A stretch of DNA of 54,086 nt from JAFGGT01 sp036733165 (GCA_036733165.1 DAINBB010000009.1:1-54086), one strand, 5' to 3'. Shown: positions 16,263 to 24,306, counted from the stretch's first letter. Numbers and translations: made by a program. Notes: generated from the letters alone by a model not told the origin.

Positions 16263-17099
16263 CTATAAGAGGTCATCCTCGGTGAACAGGCCCTTGTTCT
16301 TGCATAGTTGCTTGTTCAAGATGGATTGGGCGATCTCCTGCCCCCCAACGAACTCCGGCAGTATTATCCTCTCAGCGCCTATCTGGAACATTCTCTTTGC
16401 CATCTCCTCTCTGCTGGACCTGGCGATTATCCTTATGCTTGGCTTTGCCTCCTTTGCCGTCAGGATGGCCACTATGGTCTCCGAGTCATCGCCAAGGACA
16501 GTGACCAGGAAGCTGGCCCTATCTATCCCCGCCTCCTTAAGGAGGGAAACGTCGGTGGCATCGCCCCAAAGGGCGTGGACGCCTTCGGACCGTAGTTTCT
16601 CAACTATATCGTTGTCCTTGTCAATGACCACGAAGGGTATCTTATTATCACTAAGTTCCGTGCCCACGACAGAGCCGACCCTGCCATAGCCACAAAGAAT
16701 GATATGGTCCATCATCCGTCCTATCTCCTTATCGATCCTTCTCATGCCCATCACCTCCATCAATTGGCCCGAAACGAAGAATTCTACCAAAAACGATATG
16801 AAATATATGAGGAGCCCATATCCAAACACTGTCAGGAAAACCATGAGGAACTTGGTTGTTGTTGCCTCTGGATAAGTCCCGAAATGAGCATGGGTCATTG
16901 AATCTATCACCAAGAAGAAAGAATCGATCCATGATTTGTTGTCATAATATCTGATGATGGCCGTGGAAACGATGAGAACGGCGATTATTACGACAAATAC
17001 CATCTTAAGGCTTGGCAATCTGCTTCTCGGATCAAGATTGAACCTCATTAGATAACTATTGGTCTGAGACTTAATAATATTGTCGAGATGACCGCCCAT
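16263..17099 (-). CDS. Two-TM channel with RCK (TrkA-N) domain and non-canonical pore sequence
   Basis: From the ATG at 17099 the protein has 278 residues. It has TM1 (MVFVVIIAVLIVSTAI), a pore-loop region and TM2 (FLMVFLTVFGYGLLIYFISF), followed by a cytosolic RCK Rossmann domain (ILCGYGRVGSVVG, then VVIDKDND and ALWGDATD). This is the usual build of prokaryotic K+ channels such as MthK. However, the filter that should read TVGYGD is MTHAHFGTYPEAT, so selectivity is uncertain. The longer reading (start 17285) would cover the divergent promoter and part of the next gene and has no signal. Leaderless start is likely. Confidence 0.82.
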   Translation of the reverse strand: MGGHLDNIIKSQTNSYLMRFNLDPRSRLPSLKMVFVVIIAVLIVSTAIIRYYDNKSWIDSFFLVIDSMTHAHFGTYPEATTTKFLMVFLTVFGYGLLIYFISFLVEFFVSGQLMEVMGMRRIDKEIGRMMDHIILCGYGRVGSVVGTELSDNKIPFVVIDKDNDIVEKLRSEGVHALWGDATDVSLLKEAGIDRASFLVTVLGDDSETIVAILTAKEAKPSIRIIARSSREEMAKRMFQIGAERIILPEFVGGQEIAQSILNKQLCKNKGLFTEDDLL

Positions 17100-17136
17100 G
17101 GAAAAAGATTTATGACATAATGCACATGCTGATACA
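17100..17136. promoter_or_regulatory. Short shared divergent promoter (channel / lipoprotein peptidase)
   Basis: Only 37 bp separate the two start codons. AGATTTATGACATAATG contains TATA-like sequence for both directions, about 20-25 nt from each ATG. Both genes would be leaderless, with overlapping promoters that could exclude each other. Confidence 0.4.
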
Positions 17137-18561
17137 ATGAAAAGGACCCTTGTATTAATTATTCTCCTTGTACCTCTATGCGCATGCATAGGCGATGGGA
17201 ACGATTCGGCGCCATCCATCTCGGACAGATATCCAACGGAGGACGAACTATACCTAACGCCGTACGAGGAAGTCTCGTTCTTCATAGAGGCCTCAGATCC
17301 CGACGGCGATTATGAGGAGATAAGGTGGTATGTTGATGATGAGTTCATCCAGTATGGGAACGATTTCACATATTCTTTCGAAGACGAGAAGGAATATGAG
17401 ATAAGGGCCGTGGTGGATGATGGCAAGTTCAACACCGCAAGCGTATGGAAGGCAGAGGTCGAGATAGACATTGAGCAGATCATGGAGGAGATAAGTTCTC
17501 TTCGTGGTTTGGAATTCACAGGGAATGTGCCTTTCAGAAGGATCTCAAGGGAAGATCTCAACACCATGCTTGAGGAGGAGTTCGCCTCGATGGAGGATGG
17601 GCTTCTCATTGATGAGAAGGTGATGAGGGCGTTTTACGTGTGGAATGGCGATTCCCTGGCAGACGAGGTCCTCCTACTATATTCCACAGGGGTGGAGGGA
17701 TATTACGACATGGTGGAAAAGGAGTTCGTCCTTGTGGACGAGGACTCAAAGAATCCGGCCGTGCGGATGGTGACGCTGGCACATGAGCTCGTGCATGTCC
17801 TGCAAGACCAATATTATGACACGGCTTCCATGTTGGACACCCTCAATGACGATGAATATATAGCCCTTACCTCTCTTTTCGAGGGCGAGGCCACCTATTT
17901 CGAGTCGTACTACCTCTATGGAATGGATGAGGATGCGATCACAGACTATTTCCTATACTACAACTCTATCCAGGACATACAGGTAGAGCCAATAATCTCA
18001 GACCTCGTGATGTTCCCATACCTCGAAGGATTCAACTTCATCTTAGAGATAATCGCGGACAACGGCATTGGATACCTCGATACGGTATATAACAACCCGC
18101 CCGAGACGACGGAGCAGATAATGCACCCTGAGAAGTACTATTCGGGAGAACTTGGAGTGGAGGTCGGAGCCATCGAGGTGGAAGGGATGGAACTTATAGA
18201 CGAGAACGTCCTTGGAGAGTCCAACATCTACATATTCCTGGACCAGTACCTGGGGACACAGGACGCGGAGGCCGGAGCTGACGGATGGAACGGGGACATA
18301 TACTCCTACTACGAGAGGGACGAAGATCATCTCCTGATCTTCAGGTCGATGTGGGATGATGACCAGAACGCGGAGGAGTTCATGGAAATGTACACAAGCT
18401 TTCTACAAGCCACTCCGGCGGGACCCTTCACCATCATCGAGGATACGCCAGAGAGATGCATAATGGAATCCGAGTCGGGGACCGTGGCGATCACCCTGGA
18501 CTCCAACGAGGTGGTGGTCCTGTCCAGCAACGATGCAGATATAGTGATGGAACTGTTGTAA
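17137..18561 (+). CDS. Lipoprotein zinc metallopeptidase with N-terminal PKD/Ig-like domain
   Basis: The 474-residue protein starts with a lipoprotein signal (MKRTLVLIILLVPLCAC, lipobox Cys about residue 17). Residues 35-105 form a PKD/Ig-like domain (EASDPDGDYEEIRWYVDD...). A gluzincin-like catalytic region follows: HELVH at 216-220 with Q/D after it, and a probable third ligand in LFEGEATYFE (249-251). The C-terminal third is acidic and alpha/beta. It should act on the outer face of the cytoplasmic membrane, anchored by lipid, on peptides or envelope proteins. Family beyond zincin is not clear to me. It is followed 40 bp later by three DsrE-like genes with their own TATA box. Confidence 0.75.
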   Translation: MKRTLVLIILLVPLCACIGDGNDSAPSISDRYPTEDELYLTPYEEVSFFIEASDPDGDYEEIRWYVDDEFIQYGNDFTYSFEDEKEYEIRAVVDDGKFNTASVWKAEVEIDIEQIMEEISSLRGLEFTGNVPFRRISREDLNTMLEEEFASMEDGLLIDEKVMRAFYVWNGDSLADEVLLLYSTGVEGYYDMVEKEFVLVDEDSKNPAVRMVTLAHELVHVLQDQYYDTASMLDTLNDDEYIALTSLFEGEATYFESYYLYGMDEDAITDYFLYYNSIQDIQVEPIISDLVMFPYLEGFNFILEIIADNGIGYLDTVYNNPPETTEQIMHPEKYYSGELGVEVGAIEVEGMELIDENVLGESNIYIFLDQYLGTQDAEAGADGWNGDIYSYYERDEDHLLIFRSMWDDDQNAEEFMEMYTSFLQATPAGPFTIIEDTPERCIMESESGTVAITLDSNEVVVLSSNDADIVMELL

Positions 18562-18601
18562 CCAAATATATTTTTATGAAAAGAATCATACATCTCATTT
18601 G

Positions 18602-18943
18602 ATGGACATGAATGAGAGCATCTGCATCTTAATCACCAAACCTCCTCACACGACGGAAGGTGGCAAGAGGGTATGTGGCATAGCCAGAAGGGCCAGGGAC
18701 AAGGGCATGAAGGTTAGCATATACCTGATAGGAGACGGAGTCCTCTTTGCTAAGAAGAATCTGGAAAGCAATAGGGTGATATCCCCAGATGAGTCCATTT
18801 CAATCAAGGTCGGAATGAACGATATGCTTGCAAGAGGGATAACGCCTGAGATGTTGGATTACCGCATAGAGGCCGTTGACGACATAGAGGGCATTTTCGT
18901 GGAAGATGCCATGGAGAACTCGAAGCTGGTGTTCACATGGTGA
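18602..18943 (+). CDS. DsrE/DsrH-family protein, first of three
   Basis: A 113-residue DsrE-fold protein: strand ICILITKPPHTTEGG, a helix with RVCGIARRARDKG, strand KVSIYLIGDGVLFAK and a C-terminal SKLVFTW strand. The Cys position typical of sulfur carriers near residue 75 is absent (MLARGITPEMLDYRI), so it would be a structural DsrH/TusB-like subunit. I start at the ATG at 18602; the codon before it is TTG. A TATATTTTTATG box lies about 30 nt upstream. It overlaps the next gene by 7 bp, so the three make one transcript. Confidence 0.75.
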   Translation: MDMNESICILITKPPHTTEGGKRVCGIARRARDKGMKVSIYLIGDGVLFAKKNLESNRVISPDESISIKVGMNDMLARGITPEMLDYRIEAVDDIEGIFVEDAMENSKLVFTW

Positions 18944-19344
18944 CCGATGATAAAAAGAAGCTGGCCATCATGCTCTTCTCGGGGCCCTATGGAAAACAGG
19001 ATGCTGATTATATGTGCAGAATAGCTGAAAGCGCATTGAATAGGGGATACGCAGTTAAGATATTCCTATATGGCGATGGCGTCCATGCACAGATGAACGG
19101 CCAGACACCCAAGAGTTTTCTCAATATCGGAGATTATCTCTCAGAGCTGGCTGATATGGGGGCAGAGATCAAAAGCTGTTCGAGATGCAGCGGGGCGCGG
19201 GGTTATGTCGAGGGGGAGTTTGATGAAGGCCTTGACAGGTATCCGTCAAGCAAGGCCATCGACGCTGTAAAGATACATACCCTTTATTCCTTCATAGACA
19301 TGATAAAGGACTGCGATAAGATAATGACCTTCGGAGGGGTCTAG
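18937..19344 (+). CDS. DsrE-family protein with Cys motif, second of three
   Basis: A 135-residue DsrE/TusD-like protein: strand LAIMLFSGPYGKQDA, helix YMCRIAESALNRGY, strand KIFLYGDGVHAQMNG and, at the usual carrier position, KSCSRCSGARGY, with two Cys. In DsrE/TusD this Cys carries persulfide sulfur. Of the three tandem genes only this one has Cys there, so it would be the active subunit, with the flanking two as partners. Its ATG overlaps the previous stop (ATGGTGA) and its stop abuts the next ATG, so equal synthesis of the three is likely. Confidence 0.78.
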   Translation: MVTDDKKKLAIMLFSGPYGKQDADYMCRIAESALNRGYAVKIFLYGDGVHAQMNGQTPKSFLNIGDYLSELADMGAEIKSCSRCSGARGYVEGEFDEGLDRYPSSKAIDAVKIHTLYSFIDMIKDCDKIMTFGGV

Positions 19345-19704
19345 ATGGTCAATCTGGTAGTCGAGATAACACATCCGCCCTATGGGCATGAGAACACCTT
19401 TGCTGGCCTGTACGTTGCTTTGACGTCACTTGCAAAGGGCATGAACGTTACAGTAATATTCCACGGGGACGGGGCCTACACCTCCCTGAGGGGGCAATCC
19501 CCGGAAAAGAAGATAAACGTTCTTTCGACCGAAAGACAGATAGAGGACATATTGGCTTTGGGCGGCAGGGTGATAGCTTACAGGGACGCCCTCGTGCACA
19601 GGGGGATTCTGAAAGAGGAGATGATAGAGGGAATAGAGATACTTGATTCTCCGGAGATATACGACCTGATGTTGGAGAACACCGACAAGGTTATAGTATT
19701 CTGA
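19345..19704 (+). CDS. DsrE-family protein without carrier Cys, third of three
   Basis: A 119-residue DsrE-fold protein (LVVEITHPPYGHENTFAG, NVTVIFHGDGAYTSLRG, then GGRVIAYRDALVHRGI) in which Tyr replaces the sulfur-carrying Cys. It ends in a YDLMLENTDKVIVF strand as DsrE proteins do. Start and previous stop are adjacent (TAG ATG). It is probably the non-catalytic third chain of a DsrEFH/TusBCD-like complex. A TtuA/TtuB-like pair 1.2-2.3 kb downstream on the other strand gives a possible destination for the sulfur. Confidence 0.75.
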   Translation: MVNLVVEITHPPYGHENTFAGLYVALTSLAKGMNVTVIFHGDGAYTSLRGQSPEKKINVLSTERQIEDILALGGRVIAYRDALVHRGILKEEMIEGIEILDSPEIYDLMLENTDKVIVF

Positions 19705-19867
19705 TATTGCCATTATAATGACGCTTTTATTCCCAAAAAACCAATAGAGCAAAGCTGTTATCACCGAAATCATTAAAAATCCAAAATAGAAAGGATTGGA
19801 AAAATTGATTATTCCTTAAATTCAATAATCTACAGACAATTTATTTTTCGTATTACCAGGTGAGATG
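19705..19867 (+). promoter_or_regulatory. Intergenic region before the FKBP gene
   Basis: AT-rich. It holds an inverted repeat GATTATT (19807-19813) / AATAATC (19824-19830) with a 10-nt loop, a CAATTTATTTTTCG box-A-like stretch near 19838-19850 and the SD AGGTGAG (19858-19864). No other gene is visible. Confidence 0.35.
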
Positions 19868-20875
19868 ATGGCCAATAATGAAAAAACAGTGCTAGGTATC
19901 ATATTGGTTGGTATAATCGTAGTTGGTGTGTATTTCGGATATGATTACTTCTTGACGGAGGATGTAGTTGAAGAGAACGATATTGTTCAGGTCAACTACA
20001 TTGCGTGGATCAAGGACACGGACCAAGTATTCGCCGCAACGATTGTGAACGAGACCAATATAACTAAGGACACGGTCCTGGACGACTCCCATAGATATAG
20101 ACCCATATCCATCACCATCGGCTCTGGGGAGGCATCGAAGGGGACCATCAAGGTTATTGAAGGGCTTGATGAAGGCCTAAGGGGTTTGAAGGTCGGCGAC
20201 ATTGTCGAGATAGAGATACCACCGGAAAAGGGATACGAGGTGGATCCGGAGGATCTTGTCGAGGTCGACAGGCTTTTGGACAGCTTTGAAAAGGAACAGA
20301 CCACATCACGATACGAGTCCTACAGCAGGGCCCTCTCCTTGACATCATCAGAGTACGAGAGTGAGTTCGGAGTGGAACCGCAAGTGGGCGATGTTGTGAA
20401 TATTTCGCCCTTTACTGGCACCGTGACCGATATAACGGATGATGTGGTAACCATAGTTGCCTCGGTAGATGTGGGATACGTCATAGAGACCCTGCCATGG
20501 GACATGAAGGTCGTCGAGGTAACGGACGATACCATAGAGGTAGAGTACTTGGCTGAGGTCGATGGATCGTACCAGAATGCCTACGGGACCATCAGGGTGA
20601 CCGAGATAACGGATGATGAGATATACTATTATCAGGAGACCCTCATGGAGGAGATAGAGACGATATACGGACCTGCAGACATCATCGATTTAGGTGACTC
20701 CTTCCAGCTCTTTATCAATCCCGTCGAAGGCAGGAGCATAACGTCCACAGACGGCACAGCAGTGATAAACAACATCACGGACGACACATTTACGCTCGAC
20801 TACAGCCCCGCATATGTGGGGAACACCATTGTCTATCGCGTAAAGGTGGAGAAGATAATCAAATCCGAGGACTAG
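19868..20875 (+). CDS. Membrane-anchored FKBP-type peptidyl-prolyl isomerase with repeated C-terminal module
   Basis: The 335-residue protein starts with a TM anchor (VLGIILVGIIVVGVYFGYDYF). An FKBP domain follows: DIVQVNYIAWIKDTDQVFAAT, then ITIGSGEASKGTIKVIEGLDEGLRGLKVGD and IEIPPEKGY, the FKBP/SlyD-type active-site strand. An insert in the flap (EVDPEDLVEVDRLL...) and a long C-terminal part follow. That part repeats an ITDD/VTDD turn four times (near residues 187, 218, 240 and 305) and ends with an AYVGNTIVYRVKVEKI strand like the end of archaeal FKBPs. It should fold or isomerise secreted and membrane proteins outside the cell. I take the second ATG because AGGTGAG touches the first. Its 3' end overlaps the ttuA-like gene by 17 bp. 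Confidence 0.82.
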   Translation: MANNEKTVLGIILVGIIVVGVYFGYDYFLTEDVVEENDIVQVNYIAWIKDTDQVFAATIVNETNITKDTVLDDSHRYRPISITIGSGEASKGTIKVIEGLDEGLRGLKVGDIVEIEIPPEKGYEVDPEDLVEVDRLLDSFEKEQTTSRYESYSRALSLTSSEYESEFGVEPQVGDVVNISPFTGTVTDITDDVVTIVASVDVGYVIETLPWDMKVVEVTDDTIEVEYLAEVDGSYQNAYGTIRVTEITDDEIYYYQETLMEEIETIYGPADIIDLGDSFQLFINPVEGRSITSTDGTAVINNITDDTFTLDYSPAYVGNTIVYRVKVEKIIKSED

Positions 20876-21797
20876 CCTGACCAGACAGGCTATCTTCTAT
20901 CTTTTTTAACATTTCACATTTCTTGCACAGGGAGGATATGGAAGGCTCCCCGCATACTTCACAAGTTGATATGCTCTCGGGGGTGAATCTCTCGTTCATT
21001 ATGGGGTATATCTTGTCGTATGTCTTTAGAAGCGAGTGCTTGGTCCCCGGCCTCTTCTCCTCCATCTCATTGAGAAAGTCCCTGACATCGTCCCTGAACG
21101 CCTCTGGGGCATAAGGACATTCCTCAAAGTCAAAGTCGATGCCGTTCAATATGGCATAAAGCACTATCTCCTTCTCCGGTATCTCCCTCAAAGGTTTGAT
21201 CCTCGGCACGAACTTTGGATGGACGTCCCTGTAGAATGTCCCGGTCCTGCCAAATCTTGAAACATCGCCACGGAGAAGATTCATGAGTATCACCTGCGCC
21301 TCGTCATCAAGGTTGTGTCCCAGGGCCAGCCTATCGGCCCCAAGTTCCCTGGCGTGCCTGTTCAGGATGTTCCTCCTGAAAACACCACAATAGGAGCATG
21401 CCCCCAATCTCTCCTTCATGGTTGTCACCTCGTCAAGAGAGTATCCGTAATCTTCCTTGAACGAACGGATGTGCAGGTCCACGCCGAGGTCCTTGCAAGC
21501 CTTCCTGACAAACGGTATGGAAAGGTCCCTGTAACCAGCTATGCCCTCGTCTATCGTCAGGGCGGTAAGCTCAAATTGTAGTTTTTCCCTCAATTTGTCA
21601 TAAAGGTATAGAAGCACCAGGGAATCCTTTCCACCGGAAACTCCACATACGATGTGATCCCCCCTCTCCATCAGCTTGTTGGTCCTTATGGTATCCTTGA
21701 ACTTCTTCATGATGGACCTGCTGAAGCATTTGGAACAGAGATGCTGACCAGAATATCTTCTGAAATACACTGCCTCGTGGCCACATTTACATTTCAT
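20859..21797 (-). CDS. ttuA: TtuA/NcsA-type tRNA 2-thiolation enzyme
   Basis: A 312-residue PP-loop thiolase. From the chosen Met: N-terminal zinc ribbon Cys 3, 5, 21, 24; PP-loop SGGKDS (54-59); CSYC (134, 137) and Cys 227 (EECPYAP) as the three iron-sulfur ligands; C-terminal zinc ribbon Cys 279, 282, 291, 294. This is the TtuA/NcsA layout: it adenylates a uridine in tRNA (U54 or U34) and inserts sulfur delivered by a ubiquitin-like thiocarboxylate. The second ATG is preferred because AGGTGG lies 6 nt before it and overlaps the first. The ubiquitin-like gene lies directly upstream, as expected for a TtuB-TtuA pair. U54 versus U34 specificity is not decided here. Confidence 0.9.
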   Translation of the reverse strand: MKCKCGHEAVYFRRYSGQHLCSKCFSRSIMKKFKDTIRTNKLMERGDHIVCGVSGGKDSLVLLYLYDKLREKLQFELTALTIDEGIAGYRDLSIPFVRKACKDLGVDLHIRSFKEDYGYSLDEVTTMKERLGACSYCGVFRRNILNRHARELGADRLALGHNLDDEAQVILMNLLRGDVSRFGRTGTFYRDVHPKFVPRIKPLREIPEKEIVLYAILNGIDFDFEECPYAPEAFRDDVRDFLNEMEEKRPGTKHSLLKTYDKIYPIMNERFTPESISTCEVCGEPSISSLCKKCEMLKKIEDSLSGQASPRI

Positions 21798-21799
21798 TC

Positions 21800-21997
21800 T
21801 CATCCACCTGAGACGACAGGCACTATCTTGATCTCGTCCCCCTCTGTAACTTCCTCCTCTTCTTCCACGGGGGAACCGTTCTTGAGGACAACTGCAGTCT
21901 CCACGCCGTAGTCCACAAGCGGGAGAAGGTCCCTTATGGGTCCTGTGTAACTTATGTCCAGTATCCTTCTTTCTCTCAAAAGAACAACCTTCACCAT
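21800..21997 (-). CDS. Ubiquitin-like sulfur carrier (TtuB/SAMP/MoaD-like)
   Basis: A 65-residue beta-grasp protein ending in VVSGG, the Gly-Gly tail that becomes adenylated and thiocarboxylated. The core strands are KVVLLRERRILDISY and AVVLKNGSPVEE, and GDEIKIVPVV precedes the tail. Immediately before ttuA it should be its TtuB-like sulfur donor; some archaea use the same protein as a SAMP modifier. The SD GAGGT is 8 nt upstream and overlaps the end of the site-2 protease gene. No E1-like activating enzyme is in the window, so that must come from elsewhere. Confidence 0.88.
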   Translation of the reverse strand: MVKVVLLRERRILDISYTGPIRDLLPLVDYGVETAVVLKNGSPVEEEEEVTEGDEIKIVPVVSGG

Positions 21998-22007
21998 GTT
22001 CGAAACC

Positions 22008-23201
22008 TCAAAACAATCTTGGTACCAAAAGGCTGGCGACTATCAACACGACCAGCATTACCGAGACGGCGTTTGATATCAGGGCGGACGCCCTTCCCTT
22101 GAACAGTCTGTCGGTTATCTCCCTGAACACCCTGCCACCGTCCAGTGGCCCTATTGGAAGCATGTTGAAGAGCCCTATCCCCACATTGAGGAAGAAGATG
22201 TACTTCAGGCAATTTATCAGGAACCAGGCAACAGATGAGAAGGAATCGGGGAAGACAACCGAGTCGATGCCAAGCACCAGTGGCGGGTACAGAAATGCCA
22301 CAAGGGGATTGATATCCTTGAATACGGAGCGGTCATATGTCGAGATACCTATGTAACCCACATCGCTCTGGGGATGTTGGCCCAGGTCGAAAGTGAACGT
22401 TCCGCCGTTCGTGTTGATGGACATCTCATCTCCTGGGGATGTCATGTCCATAAGTGATGAAAAGGCATCATAGTCGTCTATCTCGTAGTATTGGCCCATG
22501 TAGTCTATGCTCTCTATTATCATTCCCTCTTCCAGGCCTGCCAATCCCCCCGGTTGCTCGCCGTCGACGGACCCTATCGTGAGCCCCGTCCCCGAGAGGT
22601 TTGGCACCACAAGTCCGAATATTATGACAAGCGCGATGAATGCCGTGGCAAAGTTGGCCATGGACCCTGCGGAAAGGACCTTGATCCTTGACGCCGGCGT
22701 CGATTCCTTCATGCTGTCCTCGTCAGGTTCGACAAAGGCAAAGGGCAGGACGGCGAGTATGCCAACACCGACCGACTTCAGCTTGATCCCGTTGACCCTG
22801 GCGATGATGCCATGCGAGAACTCATGGACGATGACAACGACCATAAGGGCGACAAGAGAATATGTCAGGGGCAGGGTAACGCCAGGTATGACGATCTGGA
22901 CGCCGGTGGCCGAGGAAGGCTCATTGAACAGCATCCTCCCGATCAGGAGAAAGTTGGATGTCGTGAGCACCATTGCCACCATTCCCAAGGCCACGCCCAC
23001 AATGGAATATATCACCCATATGGGTCTTATGCCCTTGGCTATGCGGTCTATCGTGCCAGTCAATCTGCCTGTCCTGGCAATTATCTGAAAAAGCATGACC
23101 TCTATGTTATACCTCTTGAGGTCAAGTCTTTGGTCAATCAACATTATAAGGGCCCAGAATGCAAGAAAAGACAACAATACTGTTGAGAGCGTATCCAACA
23201 T
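22008..23201 (-). CDS. Site-2-type intramembrane zinc metalloprotease (M50) with PDZ-like insert
   Basis: The 397-residue protein has several TM helices and the M50 motifs: HEFSHG near residue 128 (two His and the catalytic Glu) in one helix and NMLPIGPLDGGR near the C-terminus, which gives the Asp ligand. Between them lies an extracytoplasmic region with a PDZ-like pattern (GSVDGEQPGGLAGLEEGMIIESID). It cleaves membrane-bound substrates after a first cut. The ATG follows GGTGAT directly, 9 nt after the Sec61-beta stop. Transcription likely continues to the TtuB- and TtuA-like genes. Substrates are unknown. Confidence 0.92.
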   Translation of the reverse strand: MLDTLSTVLLSFLAFWALIMLIDQRLDLKRYNIEVMLFQIIARTGRLTGTIDRIAKGIRPIWVIYSIVGVALGMVAMVLTTSNFLLIGRMLFNEPSSATGVQIVIPGVTLPLTYSLVALMVVVIVHEFSHGIIARVNGIKLKSVGVGILAVLPFAFVEPDEDSMKESTPASRIKVLSAGSMANFATAFIALVIIFGLVVPNLSGTGLTIGSVDGEQPGGLAGLEEGMIIESIDYMGQYYEIDDYDAFSSLMDMTSPGDEMSINTNGGTFTFDLGQHPQSDVGYIGISTYDRSVFKDINPLVAFLYPPLVLGIDSVVFPDSFSSVAWFLINCLKYIFFLNVGIGLFNMLPIGPLDGGRVFREITDRLFKGRASALISNAVSVMLVVLIVASLLVPRLF

Positions 23202-23210
23202 ATCACCAAG

Positions 23211-23381
23211 TTATGTAGTGGCATGCAGTACTATGAATACTACGGCAAGGACAACGCCAGCTATGACCACGACCTTTGGTCCCATCTTGATCCCTTGGGT
23301 GTCCTCATCAAAGTACCTTATAAGGCCCGCACCGGTAGGTGGCAAGGCACCCCCTGCACTCTCACGCTTTGTTCTAGCCAT
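23211..23381 (-). CDS. Preprotein translocase subunit Sec61-beta
   Basis: A 56-residue frame that I translated by hand. It opens MARTKRESAGGALPPTGAG, then LIRYFDEDTQGIKMGPK and a single C-terminal TM segment (VVVIAGVVLAVVFIVLHATT). This is the archaeal Sec61-beta pattern: basic N-terminus, PPxGAGLIRYFDE motif, then a tail anchor. It binds the SecYE channel. A TTTTTATATTC box about 20-25 nt upstream and no SD suggest a leaderless transcript. The site-2 protease gene begins 9 nt after it, which groups membrane-protein handling genes. Confidence 0.93.
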   Translation of the reverse strand: MARTKRESAGGALPPTGAGLIRYFDEDTQGIKMGPKVVVIAGVVLAVVFIVLHATT

Positions 23382-23439
23382 GAAAATCAATCTCGAATAT
23401 AAAAAAACAATATATAATACTTTCGGTTTTTCTTAGCTC

Positions 23440-24306
23440 CTATTGTATGAGGGACAGATACTTGATAAGGAGCAGTATCAGGACCCATACGATAAAGATG
23501 GCGAATACCATGTAGAGGATGAAGCTGAAATACCCAAACATCTCGGAGAAGACCCTGGCGGGCCCCTCATAAAGCCTGTTTATATATATCAGCTGCACTA
23601 TCATCAGAATGGCGAAGGTATAGAAGAAGACAACGGAACCCTGCATCACAAGGCCCAGTGGCATCCAGTCCGTCTCCGCCGAATTGAACTTCACATATGT
23701 GGTATTGACATCGGGCATTTTGTCCCCTGTTATGAGGACGGGGTTCTCACTGCCCAGATATGAGATATATACGGTGCTGTCGCCCATATCCACCTCGACC
23801 CAGGTATGTTCCGTGCCCATGACAACGTAGGCATCGTATCCCCTCTTGAGCAACATGGTGCATATAAGCACGGCCTTTCCATCGCAATCATCCGCGCCCT
23901 TTGACAGTATCTCACCGGGTTTTGCCAGATAGTCAAGGCTGTAGTATAGCGACTGGTCCTTGACATAGGCGATCTTGTGCGATGTGAAACAGTATATGTC
24001 GTGAAATATCGTCACCTGCCCAGCAAAACAGGGCAAGATGGAACCGTCCTCCATATTGCGCTTGAAGAAGACGAATTCGCCTTCAAGTTCTGCCAGGGTG
24101 TCCTTGTCGATCTCCAACAGCGATGTGGGGTCCACGCGCCTTTCAAATTGCTGTGGCCATAGGGTTGGATTCAGGCTCCCTCCTGTCAATAATATGAAAA
24201 CGACCAATATCAGTGAGATGATCGCCGCACGGGATGAGATTCGCTTCCAGTCCCTGGCCTTAATATGATCACACCTTTGAAGAACGTCTTTTTCTCCTAT
24301 ATTCAT
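23440..24306 (-). CDS. Membrane-anchored transglutaminase-like (papain-fold) protein
   Basis: The 288-residue protein has an N-terminal TM helix (AAIISLILVVFILLTG), then a transglutaminase-like domain: GADDCDGKAVLICTMLLKRGY holds the catalytic Cys (141) and EHTWVEVD the His (167), with an Asp just after. Two more hydrophobic stretches at the end (VVFFYTFAILMIVQLIYI and YMVFAIFIVWVLILLLI) anchor the C-terminus. It probably hydrolyses peptides or crosslinks at the outer membrane face. The ATG overlaps the upstream propeller gene by 38 bp with AAGGACT before it. It closes the gene run that starts with the peptide importer. Confidence 0.78.
   Translation of the reverse strand: MNIGEKDVLQRCDHIKARDWKRISSRAAIISLILVVFILLTGGSLNPTLWPQQFERRVDPTSLLEIDKDTLAELEGEFVFFKRNMEDGSILPCFAGQVTIFHDIYCFTSHKIAYVKDQSLYYSLDYLAKPGEILSKGADDCDGKAVLICTMLLKRGYDAYVVMGTEHTWVEVDMGDSTVYISYLGSENPVLITGDKMPDVNTTYVKFNSAETDWMPLGLVMQGSVVFFYTFAILMIVQLIYINRLYEGPARVFSEMFGYFSFILYMVFAIFIVWVLILLLIKYLSLIQ

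Noticed and set aside
17100..17285. N-terminal extension of the channel protein from 17285
   Set aside because: It would be a non-conserved 62-residue leader across the divergent promoter and the signal peptide of the peptidase gene.
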